Below, one piece after another: positions 9,398 through 16,041 of a DNA stretch of 64,000 nucleotides. This DNA comes from Bremerella sp. TYQ1 (GTDB taxonomy: Bacteria; Planctomycetota; Planctomycetia; Pirellulales; Pirellulaceae), in contig NZ_CP083740.1 of the NCBI RefSeq assembly GCF_020150455.1, forward strand, positions 3,534,001 to 3,598,000, in the 5' to 3' direction. The notes below the pieces were generated by a model. That model had not been told where the DNA came from and did no database searches. It saw only the letters and a list, made by a program, of their open reading frames with translations. A program made the translations under genes and the position numbers. How positions within the stretch are numbered: the first letter of the stretch is position 1; each line of letters starts with the position of its first letter.

Positions 9398-10702
9398 ATG
9401 CGACATCGTCCTCTCAACGCGGAACTATTTGTCGAAAACCGCGCCAACTTGACGAAGCTGCTTCCTAAGAATTCCGTTGCCGTGCTGCACGCCAACGACG
9501 TGTTGCCAACCAACGCCGATGGCAGCCTGAAGATTCTTCCCAATGCCGATCTGTTTTACCTGTCGGGGATTGAACAGGAAGAATCGATCCTGCTGCTGTT
9601 TCCCGATGCGTACGAACCGCGCCATCGAGAGATCCTCTTCCTGCGCGAACCAACCGAGCTGATGCAGATCTGGGAAGGCAACAAGCTAACGCAGGAACAA
9701 GCGACCGAAGTCTCCGGCATCCCTACGATTAAGTGGCTGAAAGACTTCCCTCAAGTCTTCCGCGATTGCATGCTCAGCGCCGAGCAAGTCTTCTTGAATC
9801 GAAACGAACATCGCCGAGCGGCTGCCGTCGTCGAGACACGTGACGACCGCTTCGTTACGCAGTGCATGAAAGACTTCCCGCTGCATACCTATCGACGACT
9901 GGCCCCCCTGCTCCACCAACTGCGACCAGTCAAATCGAAGTGGGAAATTGACTTGATCAAGGAAGCCGTCGGGATCACCAAGGGAAGCTTCGAGCGTCTG
10001 TTGAAGTTCGTTAAGCCAGGCGTCACGGAATATGAAGTGGAAGCGGAATTAGCTCACGAGTTCATTCGCAACCGCGGAGCGTTCGCCTACACGCCGATCA
10101 TTGCCTCTGGCAAGAATGCGTGCGGCTTGCACTACATCGACAACGATCAGATTTGCAACGATGGCGACATGCTGCTGCTGGATGTGGGTTCGAACTATGC
10201 GAACTATAACTCCGACATGACACGCACCATTCCCGTTAATGGCAAGTTCGCCCAGCGTCAGCGCGACGTGTACGAAGCAGTGCTCCGTGTCATGAAAGCG
10301 TCGATCGAAGGAGCGGTCGTCGGCAAAGCACATCGCGATTGGCAATACGAATCGCAGCAGCACATGGATCAAGAGCTGTTAGGCCTGGGGCTTCTGACCA
10401 AGGAAGAAGTGGAACAAAGCACCCGCGAAAAACCGGCCTGCAAGAAGTACTTCATGCATGGTCTCGGCCATCCGATTGGCTTGGACGTGCATGATGTGGC
10501 CCCTGTCGATGCGCCGTTCGCGCCTGGCTGGGTGTTGACCGTCGAACCAGGTATTTACTTGCCCGAAGAAGGTTTCGCGGTTCGCTTGGAGAACGATATT
10601 CTGGTCACCGAAGATGGCCCGATCGATTTGATGAAAGACATCCCGATCGAAGCGGACGATATTGAGTCTTTGATGGCAGAAGCCGAGAAAGCAAGGAAAT
10701 GA
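9398..10702 (+). CDS. pepP: Xaa-Pro aminopeptidase (M24B)
   Basis: Cytoplasmic metallopeptidase that removes the N-terminal residue from peptides with proline in second position. Two domains are visible: creatinase N-terminal domain (1-170) and pita-bread catalytic domain (180-434). Dinuclear metal ligands correspond to Asp262, Asp273, His358, Glu383 and Glu398; His354 and His365 match the catalytic histidines of E. coli PepP (HGLGHPIGLDVHD). No signal peptide. A good ribosome-binding site (AAGGAA) lies nine bases before the ATG. Its stop overlaps the start of the next gene (ATGA). With the neighbouring dehydratase it suggests scavenging of proline-containing peptides. Confidence 0.9.
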   Translation: MRHRPLNAELFVENRANLTKLLPKNSVAVLHANDVLPTNADGSLKILPNADLFYLSGIEQEESILLLFPDAYEPRHREILFLREPTELMQIWEGNKLTQEQATEVSGIPTIKWLKDFPQVFRDCMLSAEQVFLNRNEHRRAAAVVETRDDRFVTQCMKDFPLHTYRRLAPLLHQLRPVKSKWEIDLIKEAVGITKGSFERLLKFVKPGVTEYEVEAELAHEFIRNRGAFAYTPIIASGKNACGLHYIDNDQICNDGDMLLLDVGSNYANYNSDMTRTIPVNGKFAQRQRDVYEAVLRVMKASIEGAVVGKAHRDWQYESQQHMDQELLGLGLLTKEEVEQSTREKPACKKYFMHGLGHPIGLDVHDVAPVDAPFAPGWVLTVEPGIYLPEEGFAVRLENDILVTEDGPIDLMKDIPIEADDIESLMAEAEKARK

Positions 10703-11484
10703 ACCTGTCGAGTATCTTGCGTTGTCTGATCGTCTTTATCGTAGCTTGGCACGTTTCGCCCCTTTCGGCGGCCGAATCGACCGAAGCAAATTACGAACCG
10801 ACTACCCACTATGACGATCGCGAGATACTCGGTTGGAAGATCAAACTGAATCGCCGGCTTGTTAAGGACGAGCCGGCGCTTTGCCGCGAGGTTTTGCGAG
10901 AGATCGAATCGCAACTCTACCAGATTACCCGGGTCGTTCCGGACGAAGCCCTCGCGAAGCTGAAGAAGATTACGATCTGGGTGGAACTGTTCGAGAAAAA
11001 CCATCCCTGTGCCGCCTATCATCCCGATGCAAAATGGCTGGTCGAACATGATCTCAACCCCGACAAGCATCGCTGCGTCGAGCTTGCCAATGCCCACAAC
11101 TTCGTACGATGGAGTCTGGATCAGCCCTGGATGATTCTGCACGAGCTCGCCCATGGCTATCATCATCAGTTTCTGGAAAACGGATTCCGAAATGCCGCGG
11201 TCCGCAAAACATTCGAGGCCGCCACGTCCGATGATCGTTATGGCCCAGTGAGTCATATCAACGGTGCGGAGCGAGAGCATTACGCGGCAACAAATCCGAT
11301 GGAATATTTCGCGGAAACCTCGGAAGCTTTTTTCGGCACCAACGATTTTTTCCCGTACGTTCGTGCGGAGCTGAAGACCTACGATCCGGCCGGTTACGAA
11401 ATGGCCGAGAAGTGCTGGGGCGGTCGATCCAGTTCGCGTCCCCAACCACAGAAGTCCGCCGAGAAAACTTCCGCCCAACCATAA
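10699..11484 (+). CDS. secreted HExxH metallopeptidase-like protein
   Basis: The protein has a signal peptide (residues 1-25, ending PLSAAES) and a zinc-binding motif HELAH at 148-152; Glu206 in EYFAETSEAFFG is a plausible third zinc ligand, giving a gluzincin-like arrangement. The conserved YHHQFLE and Tyr-rich context after the motif fit a family of planctomycete exported peptidase-like proteins without assigned function. The C-terminus is low-complexity (Ser, Gln, Lys). Translationally coupled to the upstream Xaa-Pro aminopeptidase by a 4-base overlap, so a peptide-degrading role is plausible: an exported protease feeding peptides to cytoplasmic proline peptidase. No named family is certain. 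Confidence 0.65.
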   Translation: MNLSSILRCLIVFIVAWHVSPLSAAESTEANYEPTTHYDDREILGWKIKLNRRLVKDEPALCREVLREIESQLYQITRVVPDEALAKLKKITIWVELFEKNHPCAAYHPDAKWLVEHDLNPDKHRCVELANAHNFVRWSLDQPWMILHELAHGYHHQFLENGFRNAAVRKTFEAATSDDRYGPVSHINGAEREHYAATNPMEYFAETSEAFFGTNDFFPYVRAELKTYDPAGYEMAEKCWGGRSSSRPQPQKSAEKTSAQP

Positions 11485-11543
11485 ACGTCGCCGCGCCGCT
11501 GGGCTACCGCGAGTCGTCCTGATTGATCTGCCGCGTATTAAGG

Positions 11544-11574
11544 ACGGTTCGAGTTCCCTGGCGTCTCAAACCGT
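11544..11574. promoter_or_regulatory. imperfect inverted repeat upstream of the SASA esterase gene
   Basis: ACGGTTCGAG at 11544-11553 is inverted as CTCAAACCGT at 11565-11574 with 9 of 10 positions matching and 21 bp between equivalent positions. It lies 70 bases before the esterase ATG and 60 bases after the preceding gene. Either an operator or a weak terminator; no T-tract follows. Confidence 0.3.
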
Positions 11575-11644
11575 TTCCCGCTAACACCTCCCTTCGTTTT
11601 TTCTCATCCCGCACGTCCCACGTCCTGTTGGAAAGAACCGTCTC

Positions 11645-12718
11645 ATGCGAACCTCATTACTGCTTCTTGCTGTGACCTGTTTCGGGCTGATCGGCACTTC
11701 GTCGGCGGCTGCTGGCGAGACCTACCAGGTGTTTATCTTGGCGGGTCAATCGAACATGGAAGGCAAAGCGAGCAATGCATTGTTCGAGCACCAAGCTAAC
11801 GCCGAAGCGACAAAATCGTTTTTCGCTCCGTTCCGCGAGGACGGCCAATGGATCGAACGCGACGACGTGTTCATCAAGTTTCTGCAGCGGCATGGGCCGC
11901 TGACGTTGGGTTATGGTTCGCGGGACAAGACTGGCCTCGAACTTGGCTTCGGCAGCATCATGGGCGACTATTATGACGAGCCCGTGCTGCTGATCAAAAC
12001 CGCATGGGGCGGCCATTCGCTGTACCAGAAATTTCGTCCACCGAGCGCCGGCCTGCCGAGCGAGGAAGTGCTGCAGGAAGAACTTGCCCGTCTTCAGGAA
12101 CGAACTCGAAAAAACAACGAAAAACGCAACCGCCAAGACCCGCTGCCGACGCTGGACGATGTTAAGTCAGAGTATGGCGTCTCGTACCGAGCCATGATGA
12201 ACGAAGTCGAATCGACGCTCAACGATGCGGATCAGTTGTTCCCGCAACTCCAGGGGAAAACGCCTCAGATCGCTGGTTTCGTTTGGTTCCAAGGCTTCAA
12301 CGACATGTTCGGTGATTACGCGCCGGCCGAATACGAGCAAAACCTCAAGCTGCTCATCGGCGATATCCGCAAGGAATGGAATGCACCGCAGCTGCCGGTC
12401 GTCATCGGAGCGTTAGGGCAAAACGGTTCGAGCCCTCCGGCCGAGAACATGAAGAAGATCCAAGACGCTCAGTTAGCAATGAATTCCATTCCAGAATTCG
12501 CCGGCAACGTGAAGTCGATTCGTACCGATCTATTGGTCGACAAAACGGCTGAAGCGAAGTTCCCCAACTGGAAAGATCACGTCGAGGAGTGGAAGCTGGT
12601 CGGGTCGGATCGGCCTTATCACTATCTCGGCAGTGCCATCTGGTTCACGCGCATCGGCAACGAGATGGCACGAACCATGATCGAGCTGAAGCAACCGTCC
12701 GGCAGCGACGCCCCGTAG
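11645..12718 (+). CDS. secreted sialate O-acetylesterase-like (SASA) carbohydrate esterase
   Basis: Exported esterase of the SASA/carbohydrate-esterase type, which removes acetyl groups from glycans. Signal peptide at residues 1-24 (TSSAAAG). Block I of the SGNH-like fold is FILAGQSNMEGKA with nucleophile Ser36; the C-terminal block with the Asp/His pair is probably in the region around YHYLGSAIWFTRIGNEMA. About 357 aa, a single-domain form. Neighbours are a XylR-like regulator (convergent) and, further on, a GH97 glycosidase, consistent with polysaccharide use. Specific substrate (acetylated xylan, sialic acid or other) cannot be read from sequence. Confidence 0.8.
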   Translation: MRTSLLLLAVTCFGLIGTSSAAAGETYQVFILAGQSNMEGKASNALFEHQANAEATKSFFAPFREDGQWIERDDVFIKFLQRHGPLTLGYGSRDKTGLELGFGSIMGDYYDEPVLLIKTAWGGHSLYQKFRPPSAGLPSEEVLQEELARLQERTRKNNEKRNRQDPLPTLDDVKSEYGVSYRAMMNEVESTLNDADQLFPQLQGKTPQIAGFVWFQGFNDMFGDYAPAEYEQNLKLLIGDIRKEWNAPQLPVVIGALGQNGSSPPAENMKKIQDAQLAMNSIPEFAGNVKSIRTDLLVDKTAEAKFPNWKDHVEEWKLVGSDRPYHYLGSAIWFTRIGNEMARTMIELKQPSGSDAP

Positions 12719-12753
12719 CGATTGTGCACCGTTTGAATCACGCAGTATTGAAG

Positions 12754-13923
12754 TCAGTTCGTGTGGTATTGATTGCGGAACTCTCCCGGCGTTTTCCCGG
12801 TAATCCGCTTGAATGCCACTGCGAACTTAGCTGCCGAGGAATAGGCGACGTGATTGGCAATCGCGAGCAACTTCCGATCCGTTTCGCGTAATAGCAGCTT
12901 GGCGCGTTCGATCCGCACACGATCGATCTCCGCTTTCGCATTGCGCCCGATCGCTTTCTTCAAACGCCGCTCCAGGGAGGAACGGCTCAGGCGAAACTCT
13001 TGGCAAAGCATCTCGACATTCAAGCCATCGCACGCATGCCGCCCGATGTAGTTGAGGATGCCGGCGATCTCTCGATCGGCAATCGCCACCATGTCGGACG
13101 AAGCACGCACGACGACCCCTTTCGGCTTTACGAAGGTTTTCTCGTCGACGCGGTTTCCATTCATCAGTTCCGCTAGATACGTTGCCCCAGTAAAACCAAT
13201 GCGGTGCGTGTCTGGCTCGATACTGCTCATCGAAGGTATCGTGAGATCGCAAATGTCGCTGTCGTTATCGACCCCGACAAGTGCCAGCTGCTCGGGAACG
13301 GCGATACCAATTTCGGCACATGCCCGAAGCACCTGACGTCCGCGAACGTCGTTACAAGCGAACACCCCACACGGCGTCGGCAGCGTCTTCAACCACTTGA
13401 TCAACTCGGTGTCATCACCTTCGGCCGAGAGTTCTCGCGAGATGCCAGAGAACTGATTCGCAGGACTGTCGAAGTGATACGCACGACACCCTTTCTCCGC
13501 CGCGATCTCGCGAAATGCGCTTCCTCGGGCATCGGAAAAGTCGACGCCACCATAGCCACAAAAAGCGATGTCACGCAGTCCGCGTTCGCAGAAATGTTCC
13601 GCCGCTTGCAGTGCGCATGCATAAGGGTCGGTATCTAACGAAACGCCGTGACGCGGAACGTATGAACCGCGCAGATCGACCGTTGGCAGTTCCAATGCGT
13701 CGACCTCGCGAGAAATGTCGGCCATCTCGGACCGCGAGATAATTCCGTCGAGCTTCCAGTCGCGAATGCCGCGGGGAAGCGGTTCGTTCATCGTGCGTTC
13801 GACATGGATGACTTGCCAGTTCCCATAAATTCGGCAGTAGTCGGCCACGCCACGCAGACATCCACGACCATACCCACGAGACGACTCGATCAACAGCAGA
13901 ACCGTCAGCTTGCGATGGAGCAT
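12754..13923 (-). CDS. XylR-like AraC-family regulator with sugar-binding domain
   Basis: Transcription regulator with a LacI/periplasmic-binding-protein type sensor domain (residues about 5-275: VLLLIESSRGYGRG, FACNDVRGRQVLRAC, LVGVDNDSDICDL) and a C-terminal AraC-type DNA-binding domain (about 285-389: VEMLCQEFRLSRSSLERRL, FAVAFKRITGKTPGEFR). This is the domain order of E. coli XylR. A good ribosome-binding site (AGGAAAGG) precedes the ATG. It is divergent from a DUF1559 gene, with a 21-bp-phased direct repeat starting 55 bases from its start codon. The ligand is likely a sugar; xylose is a guess based on family members. Confidence 0.85.
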   Translation of the reverse strand: MLHRKLTVLLLIESSRGYGRGCLRGVADYCRIYGNWQVIHVERTMNEPLPRGIRDWKLDGIISRSEMADISREVDALELPTVDLRGSYVPRHGVSLDTDPYACALQAAEHFCERGLRDIAFCGYGGVDFSDARGSAFREIAAEKGCRAYHFDSPANQFSGISRELSAEGDDTELIKWLKTLPTPCGVFACNDVRGRQVLRACAEIGIAVPEQLALVGVDNDSDICDLTIPSMSSIEPDTHRIGFTGATYLAELMNGNRVDEKTFVKPKGVVVRASSDMVAIADREIAGILNYIGRHACDGLNVEMLCQEFRLSRSSLERRLKKAIGRNAKAEIDRVRIERAKLLLRETDRKLLAIANHVAYSSAAKFAVAFKRITGKTPGEFRNQYHTN

Positions 13924-14373
13924 GCGGAGGGGCCTTTCCTAGTTCCTTTGGGCCAATTGATTGAGCGAAGTCATTTTCCCATTTTCGTCAACGATTTCCC
14001 CATTTTCGTCACCCTGAATTTGGATTTTAATCTCTCCCTATTCGAGGTGGGAAACATTTTACAAAGCCAGAGCAACCGACCTCAATTGAGATCGTTGCGA
14101 CTTAAAGGCGTTAAAACAAACAAGTTGCGAATACCGCCTGAGCTTCGAACGTCAGAACGGTTTGTAATATACCGCTTTCCACAGAAGCATTTTTCCAACC
14201 AAACCCTTCGCAAGTACGTAATTTTCAATTTCTATGTTTTATTTGCCGCCTCAATAAGCTGCTTCTATACTCCACTGAGTGCCAGTAGACGAATGAATGT
14301 TTCCGTTTTTCGTCATCCCCTTTTCGCCTCTATTTTGAATTCATCCTTCCCTTCTCTCACATCGGATCTTGTT
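13924..14373. other. AT-rich divergent regulatory region
   Basis: This 450-bp gap separates the XylR-like gene from the DUF1559 gene and is clearly more AT-rich than its surroundings. It holds the direct repeat described separately and, closer to the DUF1559 start, a third partial copy (TTTTCGTCATCCC, 14307-14319). Promoters for both genes should lie here; none was assigned with confidence. The frame of the DUF1559 gene is open through part of it but without coding character. Confidence 0.5.
13978..14011. promoter_or_regulatory. direct repeat with 21-bp period, candidate AraC-type operator
   Basis: CCCATTTTCGTCA occurs exactly at 13978-13990 and again at 13999-14011, so the copies are 21 bp apart, two turns of B-DNA on the same face. 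Tandem direct half-sites with this spacing are typical of AraC/XylR-family binding. It lies directly upstream of the XylR-like gene and facing the DUF1559-lipoprotein-GH97 genes. Confidence 0.6.
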
Positions 14374-15378
14374 ATGAAAAAGACTGGGTTTACCCTCGTC
14401 GAGCTTCTTGTGGTGATCGCCATCATTGGTGTTCTAATCGCTTTGTTACTTCCCGCCGTGCAACAAGCACGTGAAGCGGCTCGGCGTATGAGCTGCTCGA
14501 ACAATCTCAAACAACTCGGCCTGGCGACGCACAACTATCACGACACGTACCTGGCGTTGCCTCCCCGACAAGGCGGACCTGATTGGTCTGGCAACAACAG
14601 TCACCCACGCTGGAGCGGGTTTGTCAGCTTGCTTCCCTTCATTGAAGCGAGTTCGCGATACGACCAGATTGAATCGACTCGCAACCACGTTTGGCACAAC
14701 AACACGAACTCCGGCTACGTCGGTCAGATCGATGCGTTCATCTGTCCTTCCGACGGTTTGTTCTCGCCGACCGGTCCTGACCGAAACGGGGAATACTCGC
14801 CACTGAATTACGGTCTTTCGATGGGAGACAACTGCAACGTCAACTTCGATGCCTCGCAGGCCGATCAGAACATGCGCGGTATTTTCGGATATCTCTCGTT
14901 CACGCGTTTCCGCGACATCACCGACGGCTTGAGCAATACGATGATGATGTCTGAAATTATCGTCGCCCCTTCCGGAGAACAACTGGGTCGAGCCGTCGCA
15001 AGTTCGTCGAACAACCCATTGGCATGCCGAGCTCACTTGACGCGCAATGAATACACGTCCGGCACCATGATTGCCCAGTATCGTTGCCATGGACAACGCT
15101 GGCAGGATGGTCGCCCTGGCTATTGTGCGGTCACGACCATCCTTCCCCCCAACAGCGCAACGTGCAGCACGCAGGCCAGCGCAGGGATTTATACGCCTGC
15201 CAGCCGTCACCCAGGCGGCGTGCTTTCGTTGTTCGCGGATGGCTCCGTTCGATTCGTCCCGGAAACGATCGATACCGGCAACTTGTCTCTTACGCCGCCC
15301 ATTTCCGGCATAAGCCCTTACGGCGTTTGGGGAGCGATTGGCTCGAAGAGTGGTGGAGAAACCAACACGACTCTCTAG
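14374..15378 (+). CDS. DUF1559 pseudopilin-like protein
   Basis: Planctomycete pseudopilin family. The N-terminus has the type IV prepilin cleavage/methylation site (KKTGFTLVELLVVIAIIG) and hydrophobic helix, followed by the family phrase LPAVQQAREAARRMSCSNNL; the C-terminus carries the H-x9-DG signature (RHPGGVLSLFADGSVRF). The frame is open upstream to about 13804 but that stretch lacks coding character and the ATG chosen is the one directly before the prepilin motif. Predicted to be assembled or surface-displayed by a type II/IV pilus-like system; in recent work on planctomycetes these proteins are linked to uptake of macromolecules, though details are open. Followed by a hairpin and a lipoprotein gene. 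Confidence 0.9.
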   Translation: MKKTGFTLVELLVVIAIIGVLIALLLPAVQQAREAARRMSCSNNLKQLGLATHNYHDTYLALPPRQGGPDWSGNNSHPRWSGFVSLLPFIEASSRYDQIESTRNHVWHNNTNSGYVGQIDAFICPSDGLFSPTGPDRNGEYSPLNYGLSMGDNCNVNFDASQADQNMRGIFGYLSFTRFRDITDGLSNTMMMSEIIVAPSGEQLGRAVASSSNNPLACRAHLTRNEYTSGTMIAQYRCHGQRWQDGRPGYCAVTTILPPNSATCSTQASAGIYTPASRHPGGVLSLFADGSVRFVPETIDTGNLSLTPPISGISPYGVWGAIGSKSGGETNTTL

Positions 15379-15399
15379 TTTTGCTGCGTCTCTATTCAT

Positions 15400-15434
15400 T
15401 GCTTCGAGCAGGCAACCTCTTCCTGCTCGAAGCA
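15400..15434 (+). terminator. intercistronic hairpin after DUF1559 gene
   Basis: TGCTTCGAGCAGG (15400-15412) pairs perfectly with CCTGCTCGAAGCA (15422-15434), a 13-bp stem with a 9-base loop, followed by a pyrimidine-rich run (TTTGGCTCTTCTCTTCT). It is a probable terminator or attenuator, with the next gene starting only 31 bases later, so it likely lowers lipoprotein expression relative to the pseudopilin. Confidence 0.7.
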
Positions 15435-15465
15435 TTTGGCTCTTCTCTTCTGAAAGACATCTGCC

Positions 15466-15942
15466 ATGCAATCTCGCGCGTTTTCGTTGATGGCTCTGTT
15501 GGTATTTACTGCAATCGCCTCCATATCGGCTGGGTGCTCGAAAAAGCAAGACAAATGGACACAAGGACGTCCGCCCGTTTATCCTGCCGCCGGCCAGGTA
15601 CTGCTCGACGGCGAACCGGTCGCTGAAGCAACGGTGACATTTCAGCCGGTCGATCCCAATGGCAAAGGGGGCTCGGCAATTACCGATTCAAACGGTTTCT
15701 TTGAAGCTCAGACATTCGAGCCTGCCGACGGACTGACCGAAGGCTCGCACTTAGTCGCGATCCGCAAAACGAAGTTGATTGACCGCAACGGCAATGAAGT
15801 CGAAGTGGTTCGCGAGCCTGGGGGAATTCGAGAAAAGGACTTTCTGCCCAAGAAGTATGCTCAGTTCGACAAGTCCGGCCTGCAAGTGGAAGTCGCCGCG
15901 CAGAACGAAAATGATTTAGGAAAGTTCGAGCTGAAGAATTAA
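15466..15942 (+). CDS. transthyretin-like planctomycete lipoprotein
   Basis: Small exported lipoprotein. The signal peptide ends in lipobox SISAGC (Cys24). The mature part resembles the carboxypeptidase-regulatory/transthyretin-like beta-sandwich common downstream of DUF1559 genes: GQVLLDGEPVAEATVTFQP, then a Lys-Lys-Tyr segment (LPKKYAQFDKSGLQVEV). The same arrangement and motif recur in the lipoprotein at 49417-49848. Function is unknown; the tight association with a DUF1559 pseudopilin suggests an accessory or pilotin-like role. Confidence 0.8.
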   Translation: MQSRAFSLMALLVFTAIASISAGCSKKQDKWTQGRPPVYPAAGQVLLDGEPVAEATVTFQPVDPNGKGGSAITDSNGFFEAQTFEPADGLTEGSHLVAIRKTKLIDRNGNEVEVVREPGGIREKDFLPKKYAQFDKSGLQVEVAAQNENDLGKFELKN

Positions 15943-15962
15943 CGTTTGGCTTTGTTTCATTC

Positions 15963-16003
15963 GCACGAACGCACGAAGCAAGTTATCCTTGATACGTTCG
16001 TGC
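15963..16003. promoter_or_regulatory. 9-bp perfect inverted repeat upstream of GH97 gene
   Basis: GCACGAACG (15963-15971) is exactly inverted as CGTTCGTGC (15995-16003) with a 23-base spacer; equivalent positions are 32 bp apart, about three helical turns. It lies between the lipoprotein stop and the GH97 ATG. No T-tract follows, so an operator or leader hairpin is more likely than a terminator. Confidence 0.4.
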
Positions 16004-16041
16004 CAGCCCCGCCTACTGCTTTCAACAACAGGACTCGCCGC

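Noticed and set aside
14446..15564. Open frame of 372 codons antisense to the DUF1559 gene and lipoprotein
   Set aside because: Arg-rich shadow translation; the sense strand holds well-supported genes.
15946..16041. TTG extension of the GH97 gene
   Set aside because: It would put 32 residues before a complete signal peptide and make the 9-bp dyad coding.
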